Positions 35,723-43,467 of a DNA stretch of 64,000 nt are shown here, piece by piece (position 1 is the stretch's first letter; each line of letters opens with the position of its first letter). Source of the DNA: Mesorhizobium sp. M1E.F.Ca.ET.045.02.1.1 (GTDB lineage: Bacteria; Pseudomonadota; Alphaproteobacteria; Rhizobiales; Rhizobiaceae); assembly GCF_003952485.1 (NCBI RefSeq), contig NZ_CP034447.1, positions 4,788,501 through 4,852,500 on the forward strand, in the 5' to 3' direction. A model generated the notes under the pieces. That model saw nothing but the letters and a program-made list of their open reading frames with translations. It made no database searches and was not told the origin of the DNA. The position numbers were made by a program, and so were the translations under genes.

Positions 35723-35744
35723 TTGGAGCACCTCCGTGCCCTGT

Positions 35745-36629
35745 TCAGCGGGCCTCGACAGTTTCGAGTTTTGCCGCAATGTCGGGACCGGACGCCGTCG
35801 TCTCTCCTGGCCGGCGGTCCGCGGAGCCCGTTTGCTGGGGCGCCGACAATTGCGCAAAAGTCTGTTGCTGGCCGAGCCAGGCCTGGTAGTCCTGCTCGGT
35901 GTCGACCACGACCACGCCATGCATCAGCGGGTGCCCCTGGCCGCATAACTCGGCGCACAAGACCTGGAAGGTTCCGGTTCTGGTTGGAGTGAACCAGAAA
36001 TAAGTGACGGATCCGGGGATCATGTCCATCTTGGCGCGAAATTCCGGGATATAGAAATCATGCAGCACGTCGATCGAACGCAGCAGCACCTTGACCGGCT
36101 TGCCGACCGGCAGGTGCAGATCGGCGGCCTCGACCAAGACATCGTCCTGGCCGTTCGGATCTTTGGGGGCAACGCCCAACGGATTGTCAGCGGTTACGTC
36201 GCGGGTATCCGAAGTTCCGAGCTTGCCGTCCTTGCCGGGCAGGCGGAAGCTCCACTGCCATTGCTGACCAATAACCTCGATGTCGGCCGCCTCGCTTGGA
36301 ACGTTGACGAAGCGGCTCCAGACGAACAGACCTGGAACCAGAAGGGCCGTGACGCCGACGGCGGTGACGACCGTCAGCCACGATTCGAGGCGCCTGTTCT
36401 CCGGCTCATAGGCCGCGCGGTTGCCTTCGCGATGGCGGAAGCGGAACACGCAATAGGCCATAAAAAGCACGACGGCGCTGAAGACGACGCCGGTGATCCA
36501 GAAGGTGATGATGATGGTGTTGTCGATATAGTCCCAATTCGAGGCAATCGGCGTCCACCACCATGGGCTCAGGAAGTGGAACAACACCGAGCCCACAACG
36601 ACTAAAACGAGTACAAGCGCAATCGCCAT
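35745..36629 (-). CDS. coxM: Cytochrome c oxidase subunit II (CoxM-like)
   Basis: The electron-entry subunit. The ATG at 36629 gives 294 residues with a hydrophobic N-terminus (MAIALVLVLVVVGSVLFHFL) and a second membrane helix near residues 45-65. The periplasmic cupredoxin domain carries the copper A ligands in CAELCGQGHPLMHG near residue 239, with HDFYIPEF upstream. There is no CXXCH, so heme c is not fused to this subunit and an external donor is needed. An insertion of about 25 residues after the QWQWSF segment is unusual. It heads the operon, 22 bases before subunit I. Confidence 0.92.
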   Translation of the reverse strand: MAIALVLVLVVVGSVLFHFLSPWWWTPIASNWDYIDNTIIITFWITGVVFSAVVLFMAYCVFRFRHREGNRAAYEPENRRLESWLTVVTAVGVTALLVPGLFVWSRFVNVPSEAADIEVIGQQWQWSFRLPGKDGKLGTSDTRDVTADNPLGVAPKDPNGQDDVLVEAADLHLPVGKPVKVLLRSIDVLHDFYIPEFRAKMDMIPGSVTYFWFTPTRTGTFQVLCAELCGQGHPLMHGVVVVDTEQDYQAWLGQQQTFAQLSAPQQTGSADRRPGETTASGPDIAAKLETVEAR

Positions 36630-36763
36630 GTCCCGTTCCTCCCGGCATTCCCAGGAGAGCGAAGCATTCAGGAATGCCAAGCCGCATCATGCTCGATTTC
36701 CAGTTGAAATTCCAGAGCCGACTAGCCGGTGGCCACATGTTGCTATTTGCGCCCGCGGGGGGC

Positions 36764-37516
36764 CTAGATCAGCAGCAGCCCCTTCATCGAGGCATTGCCC
36801 TTGCGGCCGATGATGATGTGGTCGTGCACCGCGATACCAAGCGGCTTTGCCGTATCGATGATCTGCTTGGTCATCTCGATGTCGGCGCGTGACGGCGTCG
36901 GGTCGCCGGACGGATGGTTGTGCACCAGGATGATGGCGCTGGCGGAAAGTTCGAGCGCGCGCTTGACCACCTCGCGCGGATAGACCGGCGTGTGGTCGAC
37001 GGTGCCGGTCTGCTGCACCTCGTCGGCGATCAGCGCGTTTTTCTTGTCGAGGAAGAGGATGCGGAACTGCTCGCGGGTCTCGAACGCCATGGCGGAGCGG
37101 CAATAGTCGAGGAGTTGCGTCCAGTTCGACAGCACCTCGCGGCCGCGCACTTCGCCGCGCGCCATGCGCTGTGCCGTGGCGGCGATGACCTTGAGATCGG
37201 TCGCCACCGCCGGGCCGATGCCTTTGACTTCCTCGAGCAGCGACGCCGGCGCGCCGAGCACTTCGGCGAGCGAGCCGAAGCGGGCGATCAGCGCCTTGGC
37301 GATCGGCTTGGTGTCGACGCGCGGGATCAGCCGGAAGAGCAGGAGCTCGAGCAACTCGTAGTCAGGCAGGGCGTCCGCGCCGCCGGCAACGAAACGTTCG
37401 CGAAGACGATCGCGATGGCCGTGGTAATGCGGCTTTTCGGCCGGTTCGGCCTTCGCGGGCCGCCGGATCGGCAGCTCCGCGAAAAATCCCCGCTCGTCGT
37501 CGCCGGTTTCCCCCAT
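36764..37516 (-). CDS. radC: RadC/JAB-domain family protein
   Basis: The ATG at 37516 gives 250 residues starting [20 protein letters not shown], close to the usual length. A helix-hairpin-helix region ([20 protein letters not shown]) precedes the JAB/MPN metalloprotease-like domain, whose metal signature reads [14 protein letters not shown]. RadC was once linked to recombination, but its true role is unclear. The frame is open back to 37723. However, that extension runs through a decayed copy of the map 3' end, so I do not include it. Confidence 0.87.
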   Translation of the reverse strand: MGETGDDERGFFAELPIRRPAKAEPAEKPHYHGHRDRLRERFVAGGADALPDYELLELLLFRLIPRVDTKPIAKALIARFGSLAEVLGAPASLLEEVKGIGPAVATDLKVIAATAQRMARGEVRGREVLSNWTQLLDYCRSAMAFETREQFRILFLDKKNALIADEVQQTGTVDHTPVYPREVVKRALELSASAIILVHNHPSGDPTPSRADIEMTKQIIDTAKPLGIAVHDHIIIGRKGNASMKGLLLI

Positions 37517-37560
37517 AGGCCGCCCGCTCTTGGCCGGAAAAGGCCCGGCAGGAAGGAACT

Positions 37561-37655
37561 CTAAGCCGGCAGGCCGGGCCCAGTCGAGTTTTTTCGGCGC
37601 GAGTGCGAGAAATCCCGCCTCGGCTTCGGTCATGTCGACGGTATGCGCTTGCGTG
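37561..37655 (-). pseudogene. Decayed copy of the 3' end of map
   Basis: On the minus strand this encodes [21 protein letters not shown], which lines up with the C-terminus of the real map product, HTIGVTETGCEIFTLSPKKL and D. The DNA shares GCCGGCAGGCCGGG and a run of TTTTTCGGCG. After PKKLD the copy has one extra base relative to map, and correcting for it gives GGC CTG CCG GCT then TAG, matching the map end. It now lies upstream of and in frame with radC. Confidence 0.6.
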
Positions 37656-37752
37656 TTGAAGGTGACGAAGGCGCTCACAGCGCGAGGAGGGCGCGAGAAA
37701 GCACCCTCCGAACAGCGACTCAAATGCAGGCAAGCGGCTTCGTTTTGCCTGG

Positions 37753-38439
37753 TCAGAAGCGATAGGTGACGCCCGTGCCGATCAGCCAGGGATTGAGCTT
37801 GGCTTTACCTGTAAAGTTCGTGCCGCCGACCGTGACGTCGAATTTCGGCTCCAAAAAGAGCTTCTTGACGTCGAAATTGAGGCCCCAATGCTGATCCAGC
37901 ATGTAATCGAAGCCGACCTGCAGGGCGCCGCCGAATGTGTCCTTGACATGGAGAGCGTCGGCGCTGCCGGCATCCTGGTTATAGAAGATCGTGTAGTTCA
38001 CGCCGGCACCGACATAGGGCTTGAAGGCGCCGAAATCGGTGAAGTGGTATTGCAGCGTGAGCGTAGGCGGCAGCACCCAGACCTTGCCGATCTTGCCCAA
38101 CCCGCTGATCGTTCCCTCGCCGTAGATATTGGCGTAGGTGGTGCCGAGAACGAGTTCAGCGGCGAGATTGTCCGTGAAGTAGCAGGAGATGTCCAATTCC
38201 GGCGTCACCGTATCCGAATAGGAAAGGTCAGAGCCGGGGATTCCGTTGACGTTGCCCTTGTCGTCCGTGATCACGCCCAGGGCGCGCGCGCGAATCTGCC
38301 AAGGGCCGGATGCGGCTACAGGAGCCTGCGTCACGTCCACGGATTGCACGTCCGCCGCCGCAGCCTGCTGCAGTCCTGCCAAGACAAGGGCGATGGCAAC
38401 TGTGATCCCCCGCCGCGACCCCATCCAGTCTCTCACCAT
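37753..38439 (-). CDS. OmpW-family outer-membrane beta-barrel protein
   Basis: The ATG at 38439, with AGGAGAG upstream, gives 228 residues. A signal peptide ([18 protein letters not shown]) is followed by an eight-stranded barrel pattern: [14 protein letters not shown] at the start, [31 protein letters not shown] and [14 protein letters not shown] in the middle, and a terminal GTGVTYRF ending in the Phe needed for barrel insertion. OmpW proteins form narrow hydrophobic channels. The gene lies between the decayed map end and the real map. Confidence 0.93.
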   Translation of the reverse strand: MVRDWMGSRRGITVAIALVLAGLQQAAAADVQSVDVTQAPVAASGPWQIRARALGVITDDKGNVNGIPGSDLSYSDTVTPELDISCYFTDNLAAELVLGTTYANIYGEGTISGLGKIGKVWVLPPTLTLQYHFTDFGAFKPYVGAGVNYTIFYNQDAGSADALHVKDTFGGALQVGFDYMLDQHWGLNFDVKKLFLEPKFDVTVGGTNFTGKAKLNPWLIGTGVTYRF

Positions 38440-38657
38440 AATATCTCTCCTTGAAATTTCGAATTTGGTGCGCTGCAGCAATGACAGCCGTGGAGAGATG
38501 CTCGGTTGACTCAGATCAATGGTCCGATGAGGTAGTTGAAGCGGCATTGGTTTCCGATGTCGCGTGTAACAAAAATGCTACACGACGATCGCGACAACCG
38601 GCCGAGCTCAGGTCTGGAAGATCGGATAGCTACAGGAGGCAGAGAGTCGGAAGTCGT

Positions 38658-38832
38658 GCCGGCCTGCGAATGGCAGTGCCCTGCGCTTCCGGCATTCGCC
38701 GGCCGAAGCACTCATGAGTCACTATGTAGTCAAGGCTCGGTCGGCGTCGGCCGGGGCTCACGTACTGCAAATGCGCTCCCGCCCGGTTCTCGGAAACCCG
38801 TTAGTCTCGGCTCGGCCTGACCCGAATCTCAA
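38658..38832. repeat. Dispersed intergenic repeat, copy B
   Basis: Second copy of the repeat seen at 12821-12953, sharing CCGAAGCACTCATGAGT at 38703-38719. It fills most of the 399-base gap between map and ompW; the rest of that gap (38440-38657) shows nothing I can name. Confidence 0.65.
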
Positions 38833-38838
38833 TACGCC

Positions 38839-39666
38839 TCAGGCCGGCAGGCCGGGGCGGTCGAGCTTTTTCGGCGACAGCGTGAAGATCTCGCAGCCTG
38901 TCTCGGTGACGCCGATCGTGTGCTCGTACTGCGCCGACAGCGAGCGGTCGCGCGTCACCGCCGTCCAGCCGTCCGACAGCACCTTCACGTGCGGGCGGCC
39001 GAGATTGATCATCGGCTCGACGGTAAAAATCATGCCCGGCCGCATTTCGACGCCTTCGTTGACGATGCCGTAGTGCAGGATATTGGGCGCGTCGTGGAAG
39101 AGCTGGCCGACGCCGTGGCCGCAGAAGTCGCGCACCACCGAGCAGCGCTCGGCCTCGGCATAGGTCTGGATCGCGGCGCCGATGGCGCCGGTGCGGGCGC
39201 CGGGCTTGATCGCGGCAATGCCGCGCATCAGGCATTCGTAGGTCACCTCGAGCAGACGTTCGGCGGCGCGCTTGATCGTGCCGACGGGATACATGCGCGA
39301 GGAATCGCCATGCCAGCCGTCAAGGATATAGGTGACGTCGATGTTGACGATGTCACCGTCCTTCAGCGGCTTGTTGTCGGGAATGCCGTGGCAGACGACG
39401 TGGTTGATCGAGGTGCAGGACGATTTTGTGTAGCCGCGATAGTTGAGCGTCGCCGGCAATGCGCCGTGGTCCATGCCGAACTCGAAGACGAAGCGGTCTA
39501 TGGTCTCGGTCGTGACGCCGGGCTTCACCATCGGCACAAGCTCGTCGAGGCAGCGCGCGGTCAGGTCGCAAGCCTTGCGCATGCCGGCAAAGCCTTCCTC
39601 GCCATAGAGGCGGATCTGGCCGGTGTTTCTTAAGGGTGCCGTCGCGGCGTCGAGATAAGTGACCAT
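38839..39666 (-). CDS. map: Type I methionine aminopeptidase
   Basis: Removes the initiator Met from new proteins. The 275-residue protein starts MVTYLDAATAPLRNTGQIRL. The five metal ligands can be placed: VNIDVTYILDGWHGDSSRMY (two Asp), FCGHGVGQLFHD (His), FTVEPMI (Glu) and QYEHTIGVTETG (Glu). Length fits the bacterial type with a short N-terminal extension. A decayed copy of its 3' end lies about 1.2 kb downstream in front of radC, which suggests map and radC were once adjacent. Confidence 0.96.
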   Translation of the reverse strand: MVTYLDAATAPLRNTGQIRLYGEEGFAGMRKACDLTARCLDELVPMVKPGVTTETIDRFVFEFGMDHGALPATLNYRGYTKSSCTSINHVVCHGIPDNKPLKDGDIVNIDVTYILDGWHGDSSRMYPVGTIKRAAERLLEVTYECLMRGIAAIKPGARTGAIGAAIQTYAEAERCSVVRDFCGHGVGQLFHDAPNILHYGIVNEGVEMRPGMIFTVEPMINLGRPHVKVLSDGWTAVTRDRSLSAQYEHTIGVTETGCEIFTLSPKKLDRPGLPA

Positions 39667-39878
39667 TTTGTCCGTTTGTGGGTTGGCTCCTGACGCGAGC
39701 CGATGCCTGAATTTTCTCCAGATTTGGCACCGGAAGCCGCAAGGTTCAAGGACGAAGTGCCTTCAGCCGGCTGTTGCGGGGAATATTCGCTGGCGCAGGG
39801 TTGGCGCGGGCTGGGTTGTTCGCAGGGCTTTCCTTTCGCCAACCCGTGCGTTAGGGCGAGTCAGTATACAGGAGATTT

Positions 39879-40280
39879 GTGCCGTTGACGGCATCGGAAC
39901 GCGCAAGATCGAGGCTGCTACCGGTCAGGGCCGCATGCTCGGCCTTGATGGCGCTGCTCATGCTCGCGCTGGTGGGCTTCGCCCAGGCTGAAGTCTCCGC
40001 TTCCGCAGCCGCGGTCTCGGGCGGCGCCGGCATCAGCGCGACGCGGCAGGGCGAAACGCTTGCATTGCTGAGGGTCACCGGCAAGGCGCCGGGCGTCGAA
40101 GCCCGCGCCGGGCGGCCGGCGCCCATAAAGCTCGTCAACGGCAATCCCGGCGCGCTCGCCCCGTCATTCGATTTCCTCGTCGTTGGCCGGGCTTCGCCGG
40201 CGCCGACGAACATCGTGCCTGCCTTTGCGGCAGCGCCGCTCTCGCATGCCAACCAGCCTCGGGCGCCACCAACCTCCTGA
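39879..40280 (+). CDS. Small secreted protein of unknown function
   Basis: I do not recognise it. GTG 39879 follows AGGAG and gives 133 residues. A basic N-terminus and a hydrophobic stretch (ACSALMALLMLALVGFAQA) form a clear signal peptide. The mature part is rich in Ala, Pro and Gly without a known domain. It is divergent from map, with a 212-base gap that must contain both promoters. Confidence 0.6.
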   Translation: MPLTASERARSRLLPVRAACSALMALLMLALVGFAQAEVSASAAAVSGGAGISATRQGETLALLRVTGKAPGVEARAGRPAPIKLVNGNPGALAPSFDFLVVGRASPAPTNIVPAFAAAPLSHANQPRAPPTS

Positions 40281-40394
40281 GCCCGTCGGTCGCTGACCGC
40301 AGCTTTCACACTCCAAACATTCCTTCGCGCCGCGACCCGGGGACGGCTATCGGCCGTCCGCCGGTTGCATGGCGCGCCAATTCGGAACTTCGCG

Positions 40395-40631
40395 ATGCAA
40401 CGTATCAAGACGTTCAAAGCCCTCACGCGCGCCGCCTCGGCGGCTTCATTTCTCGCCGTCCAGGCGCTGATCTGCATCGGCACCGTTTACTGGGCAATCG
40501 CCGAAACGCTTCGCATGGAAGGGACGGCAGCGGTCGTGCTCGGCGTCATCTTCGCCGGGCCGTCCGCCTATCTGCTGATGGTGGTCTCTCGCATGGCCTA
40601 CGAGGCGGAGACGGATCCGGCGAACCAGTAG
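40395..40631 (+). CDS. Small two-helix membrane protein
   Basis: A 78-residue protein starting MQRIKTFKALTRAASAASFL, with two hydrophobic segments (FLAVQALICIGTVYWAIA and AVVLGVIFAGPSAYLLMVVS). An earlier in-frame ATG at 40365 is possible. No family is known to me. The spacing and codon pattern look genuine. Confidence 0.6.
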   Translation: MQRIKTFKALTRAASAASFLAVQALICIGTVYWAIAETLRMEGTAAVVLGVIFAGPSAYLLMVVSRMAYEAETDPANQ

Positions 40632-40853
40632 ATGCAATGGCAAGGCGGGCAGACGGGGCGATGCGGTTACATCGCTCCGTCGAACGAACATATCCACGCA
40701 GCACGCGGCCAAGTGCCGATCCGCCGTACCTCGGCTCGCACCGCCGACCGCACTGAGGTCACATTCCTGGGCCAGAAAGCCGCAAAAGCAACTTTTGCAA
40801 ACTTTTCAGAACGGATGGCGTTGCTGCAACCGCGCCAGTTCGGGAGACAGGGA

Positions 40854-41159
40854 ATGGACAGACTGCAATTCGAGGTGCCGGTGCGCATCACGCCCGCGCC
40901 CGGCCTGCCGGTCGAGGAAATCTACAGCGTCGAACAGGCGCTCGACTTCCTGCAGAACTGGCCGAAGCGCCGGCAGAGCAAGGTCTATGACGCCGCCTTC
41001 AACGCCTGCTTCGGCGCGACGGTCGATGTCGCGAGCGCGGAGGAAGCCTGCCGGGCCTTCATGGCCTTCTGCCGCGTCAGCGGGTTGCTCGCCAGGGACG
41101 TGATGTTCCCCGGCAAGCGCGGCAATGCTGTAAGGGCGTCTCGCGAGGCGAGGGCATAA
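40854..41159 (+). CDS. DUF982 family protein
   Basis: A 101-residue protein starting MDRLQFEVPVRITPAPGL. DUF982 proteins are small, often multi-copy and largely limited to rhizobia; their function is unknown. The family pattern is seen in VEQALDFLQNWP near residue 28 and DAAFNACFGATVDVASAEEA, followed by ACRAFMAFCRVSG. ATG 40854 is preceded by GGGA; longer in-frame starts exist but are not conserved in character. Confidence 0.85.
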   Translation: MDRLQFEVPVRITPAPGLPVEEIYSVEQALDFLQNWPKRRQSKVYDAAFNACFGATVDVASAEEACRAFMAFCRVSGLLARDVMFPGKRGNAVRASREARA

Positions 41160-41175
41160 CCTTCAATCGTCCGGT

Positions 41176-41862
41176 TCAGCCGGCGAAAGACACGCCCCTG
41201 TAGCGCATTCCCACCTGCACACCGCGAACGATCAGCCTGGACAGGATCTCCATGTCCAGCGGCATCTCCGGACGCCACACATCGAGCAGCAAGGCAATTC
41301 GTGGCTGATCGGCGTTGTTCATGACTTCATGCTCGAAGGTGTCGTCCCACAGCATGCACTCACCGTCGGCGATCCGCCTTTCCTCATGGTTGATCATCAT
41401 GATCGTCGCCGGCCGGCCATCCGCCTGTTTCGGAATAACCAGGCCGAGATGAAATCTCATGATGCCGCGAAAGGGGCCGCGATGGGCCGGGATGTGCTTG
41501 CGCGGCGCCAGGAATGAGACGGCTGCCGATTTGACCTCGGGGCATTCCGACAGCAGCCGGCTGAGGGTCGGCATCCGCGCCAGGTTTTGCGGGATCGTCA
41601 TGTCGTAGGCCTTGAGCACGAACATGCGCCAATCGAGGCCGTCATTGGCCGAAATCTCGGCCTGCTCCGGCATGATGTCGTGGAAACGCGGCACCTTGTT
41701 CAGCTTCACCGCAAGCGCCTCGTCGCGGATCTCCTGCCAGGCCGCGGTGAACTTCGCGGCATTGGGGAAATGCGTGCCGGCGTCAAGAATCGCCGGTGCA
41801 TCTATGCGCTTTTCATAGATGCGGCGGACCAGATTGGTTCCAAGATCGTAGGCGCTGGACAT
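41176..41862 (-). CDS. Aspartyl/asparaginyl beta-hydroxylase-fold dioxygenase, LpxO-like
   Basis: A 228-residue Fe(II)/2-oxoglutarate enzyme starting MSSAYDLGTNLVRRIYEKRI. The fold is marked by APRKHIPAHRGPFRGIMRFH near residue 116 and MLWDDTFEHEVMN near residue 170, which holds the distal His ligand. Relatives hydroxylate Asp/Asn or, as LpxO, the lipid A acyl chain. There is no membrane anchor visible. The length and residue pattern make a lipid A or amino-acid hydroxylase possible; I cannot decide. It lies downstream of the efflux operon on the same strand, 106 bases away. Confidence 0.82.
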   Translation of the reverse strand: MSSAYDLGTNLVRRIYEKRIDAPAILDAGTHFPNAAKFTAAWQEIRDEALAVKLNKVPRFHDIMPEQAEISANDGLDWRMFVLKAYDMTIPQNLARMPTLSRLLSECPEVKSAAVSFLAPRKHIPAHRGPFRGIMRFHLGLVIPKQADGRPATIMMINHEERRIADGECMLWDDTFEHEVMNNADQPRIALLLDVWRPEMPLDMEILSRLIVRGVQVGMRYRGVSFAG

Positions 41863-41968
41863 ATCATTACCTCGACGGGTGAATAATATAGTGGCGAATT
41901 GCGTCCGGTCATTGCTCACGGAGATTTGTTGAGCCGTTGAACGCCGGGTGGACATCGCGGCCCGCCTG

Positions 41969-43456
41969 TCACTGCGTATTCGATGCCAGTCGCGGGCCGG
42001 TCTTGGCATCGATGATCTCCGGCTTCGAGCTGTCGATCGTGCCGTCCCAGCCGCCGCCGAGCGCCTTGTTGAGGGCGATGTAATCGGTGGCGATCGACAC
42101 ACGGCTTTGCAGCAGCGTGTCATCCGCCGAATAGGCCGAACGCTCGGCGTCCAGCACGTCGAGAAGGCTTGTCTCGCCCGCCTTGTAGAGCGTTCTTTCA
42201 AGCCGGGCGGCATCGCCATAGGATTTCGCGGAAGAGGCGAGCTTGCCGTTTCTGATGCGCTCCTGCGAGAGCGACACGAGAGCGTTTTCCACGTTTTCCA
42301 GCGCCGTCAGCACGGCGGCCTTATAGGCAATGAAATACTGGTCGCGCTGGGCTTTGGCGACGTCGACCGCTGCCTGCAACTGGCCGGCGTTGAACAGCGG
42401 CACGCTGAGCGTCGGGCCGAAGGACCAGCCGATGGTGGAATTCCTGCCGAGATCGCCGAGCTTGAGGGCGGTGGTGCTGATGTCGCCCGTCAGGCTGACG
42501 CTCGGATAGCGTGCCGCCTCGGCCTGGCCGATCTTGGCCGTGTACTGAGCACATTGCCGCTCGGCCATCCGCACGTCCGGGCGGGTGAGCAGGATATCGG
42601 CGGGAATGCCGGTCGGGATCGGCAGGCGCGGCGTCGGGATCGGGGTGGGGCGCTTCAGCCGCGCGATGAGCGCGGCCGGCGGCCGGCCGGTCAGCACGGA
42701 AAGGCGATGCACCGACTCGGCATAGCCCGCCTCCAGGCTCGGAACGTCGGCTTCCGTGCTGCTCGCCTGTCCCATGGCCTTGGCGACATCGGCAGCGGTA
42801 GCCGTGCCGGCCAGCGCCATCGTGCGGGTGAGCTCGGCGGTCTGCCTTTGCGATGCGGCCGAGCGCCGGGCGAGCGCGATGCGTGTCTGGTAGCCGCGGG
42901 CCTGGACGTAGTTGGAGGCAACATCGCCAACCAGGGTCAGCAGGGTCGAGCGGAGCTCTTCTTGCGAAGCGTCCAGGCCATAGCGTGCGGCCTCGACGGC
43001 CCTGTGGTTGGCGCCGAAAAGGTCAAGTTCCCAGCTGGCGTCGAACCCGGCCTGGTATTCGCTATAAACGGAATTCGAGCCCGAGGTGGTCGCGGCCGAC
43101 TTGTTGCGCGTAGCCGACGCGGAACCGTCCAGCGACGGCGCCAATGCACCTGCGCTTTGGCGGTAGCTTGCGCGGGCTTTTCGAATCTTGGCCTTTGCGG
43201 CGGCGACGTCGAGATTGCCGGCAACGGCTTCTTCGACCAGCGCGTTGAGTTCGGGATCGCGCAGCTTCAGCCACCATTTGGACAATTCCGCCGGCTTGGC
43301 CGGCTTTGTCCCCGTCCGGTCGCTCCAGGTCGCCGGCACCACCATCAAAGGCGTCCGATAGTCGGGGCCGACGACGCAGCCGGAAAGCAGAGCGGCGGTG
43401 AACACGGGCAAAAGCAGCCCCTTCGCGGTCCGCAGACCACGTTCGAAACCTGTCAT
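41969..43456 (-). CDS. NodT-family outer-membrane efflux lipoprotein
   Basis: A 495-residue TolC-like channel with a lipoprotein signal ending LLSGC, followed by VVGPDYRTP, the usual start of the NodT/OprM group. Two outer-membrane efflux repeats are present, each with long coiled-coil helices (for example ISVARRSAASQ-like segments near the middle and TLYKAGETSLLDVLDAERS near residue 425). It is the third gene of the adaptor, pump and channel operon, 11 bases after the pump. Confidence 0.93.
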   Translation of the reverse strand: MTGFERGLRTAKGLLLPVFTAALLSGCVVGPDYRTPLMVVPATWSDRTGTKPAKPAELSKWWLKLRDPELNALVEEAVAGNLDVAAAKAKIRKARASYRQSAGALAPSLDGSASATRNKSAATTSGSNSVYSEYQAGFDASWELDLFGANHRAVEAARYGLDASQEELRSTLLTLVGDVASNYVQARGYQTRIALARRSAASQRQTAELTRTMALAGTATAADVAKAMGQASSTEADVPSLEAGYAESVHRLSVLTGRPPAALIARLKRPTPIPTPRLPIPTGIPADILLTRPDVRMAERQCAQYTAKIGQAEAARYPSVSLTGDISTTALKLGDLGRNSTIGWSFGPTLSVPLFNAGQLQAAVDVAKAQRDQYFIAYKAAVLTALENVENALVSLSQERIRNGKLASSAKSYGDAARLERTLYKAGETSLLDVLDAERSAYSADDTLLQSRVSIATDYIALNKALGGGWDGTIDSSKPEIIDAKTGPRLASNTQ

Positions 43457-43467
43457 GTGAGAAACCC

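Noticed and set aside
37516..37723. 69-residue N-terminal extension of RadC
   Set aside because: It runs through a decayed map 3' end with a frame-shifting base; the ATG at 37516 gives the normal family length.
39630..39842. 70-residue minus-strand frame overlapping the map start
   Set aside because: No ribosome site, composition of random sequence, and overlap with map and its promoter region.
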